Below are positions 53,061 to 61,680 of a DNA stretch of 64,000 bases, one piece after another. The notes below the pieces were generated by a model that saw nothing but the letters and a program-made list of their open reading frames with translations, was not told the origin of the DNA and did no database searches. Source of the DNA: Clostridium_S neuense (GTDB lineage: Bacteria > Bacillota > Clostridia > Clostridiales > Clostridiaceae). The first letter of the stretch is position 1. Every line of letters begins with the position of its first letter. The DNA lies in assembly GCF_045310695.1 (NCBI RefSeq), contig NZ_JBJIAA010000006.1:1-64000 (forward strand). The letters run 5' to 3'. The translations under genes and the position numbers were made by a program.

Positions 53061-54159
53061 GTCCACTTACCTCTTCAAGCAACTTTTCATATATTTCATC
53101 TACAATCTCTTCATCAATTGAAATATCATTCCAGATTTCTTCTGAAGCAATGGCCTGACTAACAAGCATATAAATACCATTTACAGCTTTAATTTTACTT
53201 TCACGTGCATATTTTAAGAACTCTGTTTCAATAGGATTGCATATAATATCAACTGCTGCTTTAAACCTAGCTATAATTTCCTTGTTAACTGGTGAGACTC
53301 CAACCTTAGGAAACATGCCCACTGGCGTACAATTAATTATAATATCCCCATTTTTAATATTTTCAAGTTCTTTATAATCTATAACTTGAAATTTGCTAAA
53401 ATCCTTTGAAGCCCTTTCTTTATTTCTACTTACAATATATAACTTTTCACATTGGTTATCAGAAATATACTGAACCACAGCTTTTGCCGCTCCACCACTT
53501 CCAAGCACTACACAAGTTGACCCCTGAACACTTATATCAAACTTTTTAAGCATTTTACCAAAGCCTAGATAATCTGTATTATATCCACCCAACTTATTTC
53601 CTGAAAACTTTAGAGTATTAACTGCCCCTATACTTTCAGCTTCCTTAGATATATAATCCAAAAACTTAATAACCTCTGTCTTATATGGTATTGTAACATT
53701 TATTCCCCTACAATTTATAAGCCTAAAACCTTCTAATGCTTCTTTTATCTTATCATTAGGCATTTCAAACAAATTGTATATAGCCTTCTTACCAAACTTC
53801 TCAAATACAACCTTATGAATATCCGGAGAAAAACTATGTCCAAGCTTTTCTCCTAAAAGTCCATAAATTTCAAAGTTTTTTTCTTTCTTTTGTCCAATTT
53901 TATCTTCTTCTAGCTTTTTACTCACGTTCATAAGATTTGTAAAAAAACATTCTAGAGAAGCCGAAAGCTTTTTATCCTCTAAGTATGAAATATTTTTAGC
54001 TATAACTTCCTTTTCCCTTTTAGAATTAAGCACTGGCAAATTATTTTTCTTTTTATAATCTGCAACTTTTTTTACAAGTCCCATTCTCTTTTCAAAAAGC
54101 TCTGTTAACTCTTTATCCACTTCGTCAATTTCATCTCTTATATTGTCAAGTTCACTCAT
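53047..54159 (-). CDS. aroE: Fused chorismate mutase - shikimate dehydrogenase
   Basis: Two enzymes in one 370-aa chain. Residues 1-88 form an AroQ-type chorismate mutase (NIRDEIDEVDKELTELFEKR, with Arg, Lys and Glu of the active site). After a linker, about 100-370 is AroE: LLGEKLGHSFSPDIH, NVTIPYKTEVI with the catalytic Lys, and the NADP loop VLGSGGAAKAV. It covers the third and the post-chorismate steps. GAGGTGAT sets the ATG at 54159. The fusion order is unusual; mutase is more often joined to pheA or aroF. Confidence 0.95.
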   Translation of the reverse strand: MSELDNIRDEIDEVDKELTELFEKRMGLVKKVADYKKKNNLPVLNSKREKEVIAKNISYLEDKKLSASLECFFTNLMNVSKKLEEDKIGQKKEKNFEIYGLLGEKLGHSFSPDIHKVVFEKFGKKAIYNLFEMPNDKIKEALEGFRLINCRGINVTIPYKTEVIKFLDYISKEAESIGAVNTLKFSGNKLGGYNTDYLGFGKMLKKFDISVQGSTCVVLGSGGAAKAVVQYISDNQCEKLYIVSRNKERASKDFSKFQVIDYKELENIKNGDIIINCTPVGMFPKVGVSPVNKEIIARFKAAVDIICNPIETEFLKYARESKIKAVNGIYMLVSQAIASEEIWNDISIDEEIVDEIYEKLLEEVSGHGEK

Positions 54160-54164
54160 TATTA

Positions 54165-55244
54165 TCACCTCGATATTATGTCAAGAATGCCAATTGCACA
54201 TACTGCTTCTATAACTGGAACTGCCCTAAGCGTAATACATGGATCATGTCTTCCTACAACAGCTATATCATCATTTTCCTTTGTCTTTAAATTAACAGTT
54301 TTTTGCTGCTTATATATTGATGCTGTAGGCTTAATAGCTGCTCTAAATATTAGAGGCATTCCATTTGTTATTCCTCCAAGTATTCCACCATTATTATTAG
54401 TATAAGTTTTTACATTTGCAGCTTCGTCATAATAATATTCATCATTTGCCTCTGATCCCTTAAGCTTAGTTATATCAAAGCCTAACCCAAATTCTACTCC
54501 CTTGACTGCTGGAACAGAAAATAGCAAATGGCTCAGAGTACTTTCAACAGAATCAAAGAAAGGATCTCCTAAACCTACTGGTAAATTTAAAGCACAGCAC
54601 TCAATAACTCCTCCAACAGAATTAAGGTCATTTTTTGCACTAAGTATTGCCTCTTTCATTTCAATCCCCTTTGCATCATCTAAAACTGGGAACTCCTTGC
54701 TTGTAAGTGCTTTAAGGGTTTCTTCATTTATATTTACCTTATCAAAATAATCTTCCTTAACATTGTGAATACTTAAAATGTGACTTCCTATGACTATATT
54801 TTTTTTCATTAAAATTTGCTTTGCCACAGCTCCTGCAAAAACAAGTGGTGCAGTAATTCTTCCTGAGAAATGCCCTCCACCTCTGTAATCGTTAAAGCCA
54901 TTGTACTTTACAAAACCTGTATAGTCCGCATGGCCAGGTCTTGGATTATCTTTTATATTGCTGTAATCACTTGAATGTTGATCACTGTTCCATATAAGTC
55001 CTGTAAGTGGTGTTCCCGTAGTTTTTCCATTAAAAAATCCACTTACAATTTGAACTTCGTCACCTTCTTTTCTTTGAGTAGAAAGCTTATTTTTTCCAGG
55101 TGCTCTTCTAGCCATTTCCTTGTTTACAGCTTCCATATCAATTTCTACTCCAGGCTCAAGCCCATCAATTACAATACCTATAGCTTTTCCATGTGATTCT
55201 CCAAATATGGATACCTGTACTTTATTCCCCCACACACCACTCAT
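54165..55244 (-). CDS. aroC: Chorismate synthase
   Basis: FMN-dependent elimination of phosphate from EPSP to give chorismate. GNKVQVSIFGESHGKAIGIV, RRAPGKNKLSTQRKEGD, RPGHADYTG and GILGGITNGMPL are all present; 359 aa, normal. ATG at 55244 after GGAGGCGATG. The first codons overlap the end of aroA by 23 bp, and its stop overlaps the aroE ribosome binding site. Confidence 0.97.
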   Translation of the reverse strand: MSGVWGNKVQVSIFGESHGKAIGIVIDGLEPGVEIDMEAVNKEMARRAPGKNKLSTQRKEGDEVQIVSGFFNGKTTGTPLTGLIWNSDQHSSDYSNIKDNPRPGHADYTGFVKYNGFNDYRGGGHFSGRITAPLVFAGAVAKQILMKKNIVIGSHILSIHNVKEDYFDKVNINEETLKALTSKEFPVLDDAKGIEMKEAILSAKNDLNSVGGVIECCALNLPVGLGDPFFDSVESTLSHLLFSVPAVKGVEFGLGFDITKLKGSEANDEYYYDEAANVKTYTNNNGGILGGITNGMPLIFRAAIKPTASIYKQQKTVNLKTKENDDIAVVGRHDPCITLRAVPVIEAVCAIGILDIISR

Positions 55245-56505
55245 CTACATCGCCTCCAAGTTTTTTAAAATCAGAAAAGAACTGTGGATATGATTTTTCT
55301 ACGCATTCGCTTCCTTCTATTATAAGTGGCTCCTCACATTTTAGTGATGCAATTGCCATAGCCATAGCTATTCTGTGATCATTCCAGCTTTGAACTTTTC
55401 CGCCTTTTAAAGATTTCTTTCCATGTATTATAAGTCCATCTTTCTTTTCAATTACTTCTGCTCCTATTTTATTAAGCTCTGTACTCATAGCTTTGAGTCT
55501 ATCTGATTCTTTTATTCTAAGCCTCTCGGCATTTATTATTTCGGTAGTTCCACTGCTTAAGGCCGCCAAAACTGCTAAAATTGGAACTAAATCTGGACAT
55601 TGAGAGGCATCAATTATAACCCCTTTAGTCTCTGAAGTTTTCGTACAAAAGTTATTTGTATCTATGTTTCCACCCATGCTTCTTATAATATCTATTATAG
55701 CCTTATCACCTTGAAGTGAATCAGGATTTAAATCCTCACATACTATATCTCCATTTAGTATGCCAGCCACAAGCCAAAAGGCAGCCTGTGAGAAATCTCC
55801 TTCAACTCTATAATTTTTACCCTTATAACTCTGATTGCCTTTTATGTAAAAACACTTATAATTGTCATTTTGAATATCTACACCAAATTTTTTAAGCATA
55901 TCTATAGTCATATCAACATATCCTATAGATTCAAGCGGAGTTGTTATTTCTATTTTTGAATCGCCATGAAGAAGTGGAAGTATAAACATGAGACCACTTA
56001 TAAATTGAGAACTTATGTTGCCCGCAAGTTTAAAGGCACCTGGCTTTAAGTCTCCATTTATATGAAGAGGAAGAAATTCATTTTCAGGATGTGAATATTC
56101 TATACCCTGCTCATTAAATATATTAAAATAAGTTTCTAAAGGTCTTTTAGGAAGCTTTCCCTTTCCATAAAAAACAGACTCTCCAGCATATAAAAGTGAT
56201 ACGGGAATTAAAAATCTTAAGGTAGAACCAGATTCACAGCAGTCAAGGTGCTTTTCTTTATTTTCCTTTACTACATCGCCTTTTATAACTACTTTTTCTT
56301 TATTATCTAGGTACGAAATATTAGTTCCTAGTTCTTTCATGCAACTTAAAGAAGCATCTATATCTTTTGAATAAATTAAATTTTCTATGGTACTTTCTTC
56401 CTTTGAAAGAGATGCACAAATTATAGCTCTGTGACATAAACTTTTGGAAGCTGGAACTTTTATGCTTCCTTCTAATTTTGAAGGATTTATCTTAACACAT
56501 CTCAA
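55222..56505 (-). CDS. aroA: EPSP synthase
   Basis: Transfers enolpyruvyl from PEP to shikimate-3-phosphate. VPASKSLCHRAIICASL near the start, GESGSTLRFLIPVSLLYAG-type PEP loop (CESGSTLRFLIP), VEGDFSQAAFWLVAG and RIKESDRLKA and DHRIAMAMAIASL. 427 aa. The residue pattern SGSTLRFL with Ser/Thr rather than GNAGT suggests class II type, less glyphosate-sensitive (inference). TTG start at 56505 after AGGGGG. Confidence 0.96.
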   Translation of the reverse strand: MRCVKINPSKLEGSIKVPASKSLCHRAIICASLSKEESTIENLIYSKDIDASLSCMKELGTNISYLDNKEKVVIKGDVVKENKEKHLDCCESGSTLRFLIPVSLLYAGESVFYGKGKLPKRPLETYFNIFNEQGIEYSHPENEFLPLHINGDLKPGAFKLAGNISSQFISGLMFILPLLHGDSKIEITTPLESIGYVDMTIDMLKKFGVDIQNDNYKCFYIKGNQSYKGKNYRVEGDFSQAAFWLVAGILNGDIVCEDLNPDSLQGDKAIIDIIRSMGGNIDTNNFCTKTSETKGVIIDASQCPDLVPILAVLAALSSGTTEIINAERLRIKESDRLKAMSTELNKIGAEVIEKKDGLIIHGKKSLKGGKVQSWNDHRIAMAMAIASLKCEEPLIIEGSECVEKSYPQFFSDFKKLGGDVDEWCVGE

Positions 56506-56518
56506 GCTTATACCCCCT

Positions 56519-57580
56519 TTAAACCTTTAAGTACTTATTCATTTCAGATTTTTTTATCTTTTTTATAAAGCATTCTCCTATATTTTTAATTAAAATTATA
56601 TTTATAAATTCTCCTCTTGTCTTCTTATCTAAAGCCGCTGTTTCAATTATTTTATCATTATTAAGTCCTTCTATATTATAACTTAAATTGTATTTTTCCA
56701 AAACTTTCTTTATATCTAAAACAGTGCCTTTTTCCGTAAGCCCTAGTTCTTCACTATTCTTAGTTATTGCATACATACCATAAGCAACGCCTTCCCCATG
56801 AGTGTATTTTTCATAATTAAAAAATTCCTCAACAGCATGCCCTATGGTATGACCAAAATTAAGTATCATTCTTTCTCCGTTATCTTTTTCATCATTTTCA
56901 ACTACAGCTTTCTTAATGCTGCAGCAGCTGTATATTACATCTTCTATATTTTCTAAAAGTTCATTGTCATCTTTAAAATTCATAACCTTATAAAATAATT
57001 CTCTATTTCTTATTGCTCCATATTTTATAACCTCGCCCATACCATCATGAAGGAATCTTGTACTTAAGGTTTTTAAAAGTGTTGGATCAATGAATACAGC
57101 TTTAGGATGATAAAAGCTTCCAACTAAATTTTTGCCTTCTTTAAGGTCAACTGCCACCTTTCCTCCTATACTGCTGTCTATTTGAGCTAAAAGAGACGTT
57201 GGGATTTGAATATAAGAAATGCCTCTTAAAAATGTAGCCGCTGCAAAGCCTCCTAAATCACCAACTACGCCTCCACCAAAAGCAATTATTAAATCACTTC
57301 TTGAAATCTTAAAGCCTGCAAGTTTAGAGTATACTTCTGTAAGAGTCTCTATGCTTTTGCTTTTTTCCCCTGGTTTAATAACTATTTTGTACAAATCATA
57401 TTTTTTTAAACTTGAACATAGTCTTTCATAATATAACTTTTCTACGTTCTCATCAGTTATGACTACAATCTTATGTCCTGAATAAACTTTTGATATTTCT
57501 TCTTCTAAATTATCTATAATTCCATTTCTTATGTAAATATTATAATTCGCATCCGTTAAATTAATATTTAAAGTTTTCAA
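56519..57580 (-). CDS. aroB: 3-dehydroquinate synthase
   Basis: NAD- and metal-dependent cyclisation of DAHP to dehydroquinate. IIAFGGGVVGDLGGFAAATF is the nucleotide motif; PTSLLAQIDSSIGGKVAVDL, GMGEVIKYG and NFGHTIGHAVE with metal-binding histidines follow. 353 aa, normal. TTG start at 57580 after AGGGGG, overlapping the tyrA TGA. Confidence 0.97.
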   Translation of the reverse strand: MKTLNINLTDANYNIYIRNGIIDNLEEEISKVYSGHKIVVITDENVEKLYYERLCSSLKKYDLYKIVIKPGEKSKSIETLTEVYSKLAGFKISRSDLIIAFGGGVVGDLGGFAAATFLRGISYIQIPTSLLAQIDSSIGGKVAVDLKEGKNLVGSFYHPKAVFIDPTLLKTLSTRFLHDGMGEVIKYGAIRNRELFYKVMNFKDDNELLENIEDVIYSCCSIKKAVVENDEKDNGERMILNFGHTIGHAVEEFFNYEKYTHGEGVAYGMYAITKNSEELGLTEKGTVLDIKKVLEKYNLSYNIEGLNNDKIIETAALDKKTRGEFINIILIKNIGECFIKKIKKSEMNKYLKV

Positions 57581-58440
57581 TTCAATTCCCCCTTTTTTAA
57601 CGATGCATTTTTCATAATAGTTTTAAGTCTTTCACAGTCTTCACTTTCAACTGCAGCTTTTATATCAGCAATACTTTCCTGAAAATCACAAATAGCCTTT
57701 AACAAAAATTTTTTGTTGCTCATAAAAAGCTCGCACCAAAGCTCTGGATTTATTTTAGCAACTCTTGATTCATCTTTAAAACTTCCTCCGATGAAATTTT
57801 TTATACTTTTATCTACTCCTTTTGAATTCATAAGTGATAAAGCTATTGCATGAGGGAGCTGGCTTGTCACAGCAATTAATTCATCGTGTTTTTCCGGTGT
57901 TACAATAGAAATATTTTTAAAGCCAATTTTTCTTATCAAATCCTCCATATAATCTACTGTATGTTTTTTATTTTTTTTAGTTGGTGTTAAAACATAGTTC
58001 GCTCCATTAAATATATCTTTAGAAGCATATTCTAATCCACTGGACTCCTTACCTGCCATTGGATGTCCTCCTATAAATTCTGCATTGTGCTCACCTAAAA
58101 TTTCTTGAATAACATCTATATTGTTCCCTTTTATTCCAAGAACATCTGTAATTATAGCCCCTTTTTTAAAATTTTTCACATTGTTTTTTATTATCTTCAC
58201 CGCAGCTTGTGGATACACTGCAATAATAACAAGATCCGATTTTTTAATGGGGATATGTGCTGAAAAATCACCATATCCCTCATCTATTATTTTCATATTA
58301 GCAGCTTTTTTTAAGGTGTTTTCATTTGTGTCCACGCCCCATATGTGTCCACTATTAATTTCTTTAAATGCCATAGCGTAAGATCCGCCTATAAGTCCCA
58401 AACCAATAATGGTTATATCAATATCAAGAATTTTCTGCAT
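57577..58440 (-). CDS. tyrA: Prephenate dehydrogenase
   Basis: NAD(P)-dependent oxidative decarboxylation of prephenate to 4-hydroxyphenylpyruvate on the way to tyrosine. TIIGLGLIGGSYAMAFKE holds the dinucleotide loop; GGHPMAGKESSG and AVTSQLPHAIALSL hold the active-site histidines. 287 aa, without a C-terminal ACT domain, so tyrosine control may instead act on transcription or on AroF. ATG after AAGGTGAA. Second gene of the operon. Confidence 0.95.
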   Translation of the reverse strand: MQKILDIDITIIGLGLIGGSYAMAFKEINSGHIWGVDTNENTLKKAANMKIIDEGYGDFSAHIPIKKSDLVIIAVYPQAAVKIIKNNVKNFKKGAIITDVLGIKGNNIDVIQEILGEHNAEFIGGHPMAGKESSGLEYASKDIFNGANYVLTPTKKNKKHTVDYMEDLIRKIGFKNISIVTPEKHDELIAVTSQLPHAIALSLMNSKGVDKSIKNFIGGSFKDESRVAKINPELWCELFMSNKKFLLKAICDFQESIADIKAAVESEDCERLKTIMKNASLKKGELN

Positions 58441-58465
58441 TTAATTCACCTTCAACCCCATATTA

Positions 58466-59479
58466 TTAAATTTCTCTATCTTCAACCGCAGCAATAGCTT
58501 TAAGTTTTGTCATAAGTGCATCAAACTTCTTAGGCTTTATTGATTGTTGTCCATCGCATAAAGCATGTTCTGGATCATTGTGCACTTCTATTATAAGTCC
58601 ATCAGCTCCTGCTGCTATTGCTGCCTTTGACATTGGCTCAACCATCCACCACAATCCAGCTGCGTGACTTGGATCAATTATTATTGGCAAATGACTTAAT
58701 TTTTTTATAGCTGGTATTATACTTAAATCGAGTGTATTTCTAGTATAAGTTTCAAAGGTTCTTATACCTCTTTCACACAAAATTACATTTTCATTTCCAC
58801 CAGCCATTATATACTCTGCTGACATTAAAAATTCCTCTACTGTAGCACTTAACCCTCTTTTTAAAAGTATTGGTTTTCTTGTTTTTCCAAGTTGCTTTAA
58901 AAGTTCGAAGTTTTGCATATTTCTAGCTCCAACTTGAATAATATCAACATCGGAAACAAATCTGTCTATCATATCTGCTGACATTATTTCCGTTACTATA
59001 GGAAGACCTGTTTCTTTTCTTGCAAGCTTTAATAAATCAAGTCCTTCTTCTCTTAATCCTTGAAAGCTGTATGGTGAAGTTCTTGGCTTAAATGCACCAC
59101 CTCTTAAAAATGAAGCTCCGCTTGCCTTTACATTTTTAGCTATTTCAACTATCTGCTCTTCACTTTCAACTGAACATGGTCCTGCTATAACTGGAACTTT
59201 ATTTCCACCTATTTTTATTCCACATACATCTACTACTGTGTTTTCAGGATGAAAAGCTCTATTTGCCTTTTTGTAAGGCTCCTGCACTCTCATTACTCTA
59301 TCAACACTTTCATACGCTTGTATTTGTTCTATATTAACATCACTTGTATCACCAAGTAATCCTAAAACCACATAGTCTTTGCCATTCATTACAGTTACCT
59401 TACATCCATAGCCTTCTAAAATCCCCTTCATTCTTGCTATTTCATTTTCTTCTACATTGTGCTTTAGTATAACTACCAT
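58466..59479 (-). CDS. aroF: 3-deoxy-7-phosphoheptulonate (DAHP) synthase, type I-beta
   Basis: Condenses PEP and erythrose-4-phosphate, the first step. Residues 1-70 form the ferredoxin-like N-terminal domain that binds Tyr/Phe in Thermotoga-type enzymes. The barrel starts at VPVIAGPCSVESEEQI; GGAFKPRTSPYSFQGL, QVGARNMQNFELLK and PSHAAGLW (metal ligands) follow. 337 aa fits this class. ATG at 59479 after AAAGGGG. First structural gene, downstream of a Tyr/Phe-rich leader ORF and terminator. Confidence 0.97.
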   Translation of the reverse strand: MVVILKHNVEENEIARMKGILEGYGCKVTVMNGKDYVVLGLLGDTSDVNIEQIQAYESVDRVMRVQEPYKKANRAFHPENTVVDVCGIKIGGNKVPVIAGPCSVESEEQIVEIAKNVKASGASFLRGGAFKPRTSPYSFQGLREEGLDLLKLARKETGLPIVTEIMSADMIDRFVSDVDIIQVGARNMQNFELLKQLGKTRKPILLKRGLSATVEEFLMSAEYIMAGGNENVILCERGIRTFETYTRNTLDLSIIPAIKKLSHLPIIIDPSHAAGLWWMVEPMSKAAIAAGADGLIIEVHNDPEHALCDGQQSIKPKKFDALMTKLKAIAAVEDREI

Positions 59480-59513
59480 AAAAGTTAGCCCCTTTCACTT
59501 ACTATTATTTTTA

Positions 59514-59543
59514 TAAAAAAATAGAGCTCATAATGAGCTCTAT
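59514..59543 (-). terminator. Attenuator terminator before aroF
   Basis: ATAGAGCTCAT / ATGAGCTCTAT stem (59521-59531 and 59533-59543), then a run of T residues on the minus strand. It stands between the leader ORF stop (59579) and aroF (59479), so a transcript from the upstream promoter must read through it. Confidence 0.85.
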
Positions 59544-59578
59544 ATTTTAACAAAAGAATATTTAATATTCATAAAGTA

Positions 59579-59728
59579 TCAATATATATAATTTAACTTG
59601 TAAAACCCATTAGAAAGGAAATCTCTTATTTTTTTGTATGATAAAACGCCAGCGCCACTAAAGTAATAATAGCCCAAGCTAAAGTAATAAAAATTTTTAG
59701 TTGTATTTGCCTTTCTAAAGTTTTTCAT
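59579..59728 (-). CDS. Tyr/Phe-rich leader peptide of the aro operon, 49 aa
   Basis: Start ATG at 59728 follows GGAGTGA (59735-59741) with 6-nt spacing. The 49-codon frame ends with TGA at 59579. It has nine Tyr and six Phe, including FYYF at residues 13-16 and YYYF at 20-23, plus FY at 42-43 and YIY at the end. It sits between a consensus promoter and an intrinsic terminator ahead of aroF. This is the layout of an aromatic-amino-acid attenuator (inferred). The segment at codons 4-7 (TTAGAAAGG) is exactly complementary to CCTTTCTAA at codons 38-40. Confidence 0.72.
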   Translation of the reverse strand: MKNFRKANTTKNFYYFSLGYYYFSGAGVLSYKKIRDFLSNGFYKLNYIY

Positions 59729-59772
59729 AGGTAATCACTCCAATTAATATTTATAAAAACTACTTTGAGGTA

Positions 59773-59800
59773 ATTATAACACACTTAATATCTATGTCAA
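59773..59800 (-). promoter_or_regulatory. Promoter of the aro leader and operon
   Basis: Minus strand TTGACA (59800-59795), 16-bp spacer, TATAAT (59778-59773): both hexamers are perfect consensus. The leader up to aroF would be about 290 nt. Confidence 0.85.
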
Positions 59801-59877
59801 CAATTAAGACCTGTTTTAATAATATAATTTATTTAAACGATATCTTTTTCTTATTTTATAACAAATCTATAATTTTA

Positions 59878-60672
59878 TTAGTGAGCTGTTGTTATTTCTT
59901 TTAGAAGCTTTTTTACTTGTCTGTTTAAAGAATATAATCTTACATTTGCTTTTAGCTTTGCTATAAACAAATTTTCTTCTAATGGTTTTGTAATAAAATC
60001 ATCAGCACCAACACTCAAAACACTTGATATTGTTTTAGGATTAGTAATAGCCGTAACAGCAATAATAGAAGCGTTTATGTTATTTCTTCTTATAGTCATA
60101 ATTATGTTCTTACCATATTCATGATTAAGCACTATATCTATAAGATAAATATCATAGTTTTTATTAGCTTTTAAAAGCTCACTTCCTGAATTATAGTAAT
60201 CTACATTTTTTATATTATACTTATCTAAAATATCTTTATTACGTTTAAGTTCAAAATTACTGTCATCTAAAACTGCAATCCTAGCCTCCTTTAAATCGTT
60301 CATATATTGATCTTCTTGAAAAACAACATCAATATGCTTTGATATTTCTTCTAAAAACATATCTTTTGTTATATAGTCAGTGATTCCAAGATTCATTATT
60401 CTTTTTTTATCTTTGTCCATTTCATTGCTAGTAACTAAAAATATTGGAATTTCCCTGTGTTCACTCGAGTTTACTTCAGAAACAAATTTCTCTACTGTAC
60501 CGTCATCTGCAATAAATGACGTTATAATTAAATTAATGTATTCCTTTTGAAGAATTTCTTTTGCTTTTTTAAAACTATCTGTAGCTACATAAAAATATCC
60601 CTTTTTATCTAAAACATTTTTGAGCATTTTCCTAAAAAACTCACTTTTTTCAATATGAAGTACCTTATACAT
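59878..60672 (-). CDS. Double receiver-domain protein without output domain
   Basis: 264 aa built of two CheY-like receivers. The second (residues 131-250) is canonical: Asp136/137, phospho-acceptor Asp179 in YLIDIVL, VTAITN and the Lys in FITKPLEENL. The first (1-115) has the Thr and Lys positions, but Ser52 in LIITSFIADDG stands where the acceptor Asp is expected. No DNA-binding, GGDEF or kinase region follows. It may be a phosphorelay intermediate or a CheY-like effector. ATG at 60672 after AGGGGGAG. Partner kinase not visible. Confidence 0.85.
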   Translation of the reverse strand: MYKVLHIEKSEFFRKMLKNVLDKKGYFYVATDSFKKAKEILQKEYINLIITSFIADDGTVEKFVSEVNSSEHREIPIFLVTSNEMDKDKKRIMNLGITDYITKDMFLEEISKHIDVVFQEDQYMNDLKEARIAVLDDSNFELKRNKDILDKYNIKNVDYYNSGSELLKANKNYDIYLIDIVLNHEYGKNIIMTIRRNNINASIIAVTAITNPKTISSVLSVGADDFITKPLEENLFIAKLKANVRLYSLNRQVKKLLKEITTAH

Positions 60673-60784
60673 AATATGCTCCCCCTAACGATTATTGAAA
60701 TCCCATTAATTTATTATCGTAATATATACCAACCCAATTTACTTATTTTCCATAAAATCTTAAAACAATTGTAAAGCTTACACC

Positions 60785-60814
60785 AAAAAGTGGAAGAATA
60801 TAAAATTCTTCCAC
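60785..60814 (-). terminator. Intrinsic terminator after the ferredoxin-like gene
   Basis: GTGGAAGAAT / ATTCTTCCAC with a 5-nt loop; five T residues follow on the minus strand. Confidence 0.85.
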
Positions 60815-60839
60815 CTTAAATATATTGCTCTATTAATAT

Positions 60840-61565
60840 CTATAAGATACTTCCATCAGTTCCTATAATAACTTCATTATATTGAACTATAACACCTGCA
60901 TCAAGCATAGCTGCTTTTACTGCTGCTACAATTCCTCCACAGCAAGGTACTTCCATTCTAACAACTGTGATGCTCTTAAGATCATTTATCTTAATTATTT
61001 CTGCAAGTTTTTCTTTATAATACTCAACATCATCAAGCTTAGGGCATCCAATGAGAGTAATTTTTCCTTTTATAAAATCTTTATGAAAATCTGCATAAGC
61101 ATAGGCTGTACAATCCGCTGCTACAAGTAAATTTGCATTCTTTAAATATGGAGCTTTTGTGTTAATAAGCTTTAACTGAACTGGCCACTGAGATAATTCA
61201 GATTGAACACCATCATTGTAGCTTTTAACTTCTTGTACCTTCTTAGAAACAACCTTTCTTTCTATTTTCTTTGCAGCACTTCCAGGGCATCCACATGGCA
61301 TTTTGCTTATATTTTCTGCTAATTTCTTTTCCTGCATTCTCTTCTTAACTAACTCATCATCATATGCTTTACTTTCTCTTTCTATTATTGTTATAGCTCC
61401 AGTTGGACATTCTGGCAAACAATCTCCAAGTCCATCACAATATTCATCTGATATAAGTTCAGCTTTTCCATCTATAAGTTCTATTGCTCCTTCATGGCAT
61501 GCATTTACACATAATCCACATCCGTTGCATTTTTCTTTATCTATATTCACTATTTTTCTTTTCAT
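60840..61565 (-). CDS. Ferredoxin-domain iron-sulfur protein, 241 aa
   Basis: An N-terminal two-cluster ferredoxin module is followed by a 180-residue region with further cysteines. Cluster 1: C13NGCGLCVNAC23H. Cluster 2: C43DGLGDCLPEC53P, where Leu46 replaces the second Cys of the usual CxxCxxCxxxC. MPCGCPGS and AADCTAYA lie further on. Redox or sensing role; partner unknown. GGAGGAATG sets the ATG at 61565. It is divergent from a Crp/Fnr gene whose probable operator overlaps its promoter. Confidence 0.85.
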   Translation of the reverse strand: MKRKIVNIDKEKCNGCGLCVNACHEGAIELIDGKAELISDEYCDGLGDCLPECPTGAITIIERESKAYDDELVKKRMQEKKLAENISKMPCGCPGSAAKKIERKVVSKKVQEVKSYNDGVQSELSQWPVQLKLINTKAPYLKNANLLVAADCTAYAYADFHKDFIKGKITLIGCPKLDDVEYYKEKLAEIIKINDLKSITVVRMEVPCCGGIVAAVKAAMLDAGVIVQYNEVIIGTDGSIL

Positions 61566-61631
61566 AATCATTCCTCCATAAATTTTCATTGTCTTTATGA
61601 ATAAATTATATTAAAATATATTAAAAATATC

Positions 61632-61647
61632 GGTAACATTAGTTACC
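61632..61647. promoter_or_regulatory. Crp/Fnr (HcpR-like) operator
   Basis: GGTAAC-ATTA-GTTACC, a perfect 6-bp inverted repeat with 4-bp centre. It lies between the divergent ferredoxin and Crp/Fnr genes and stands where the -35 of the ferredoxin promoter would be (TATAAT-like sequence about 20 bp farther on the minus strand). Confidence 0.7.
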
Positions 61648-61680
61648 CTTCTTTTATACTTGCAAAAGAAAGGAATTCAT

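Noticed and set aside
59480..59877. T-box leader for the aro operon
   Set aside because: No AGGGTGG-ACCGCG antiterminator sequence or specifier-loop words; the leader peptide and terminator explain the region better.
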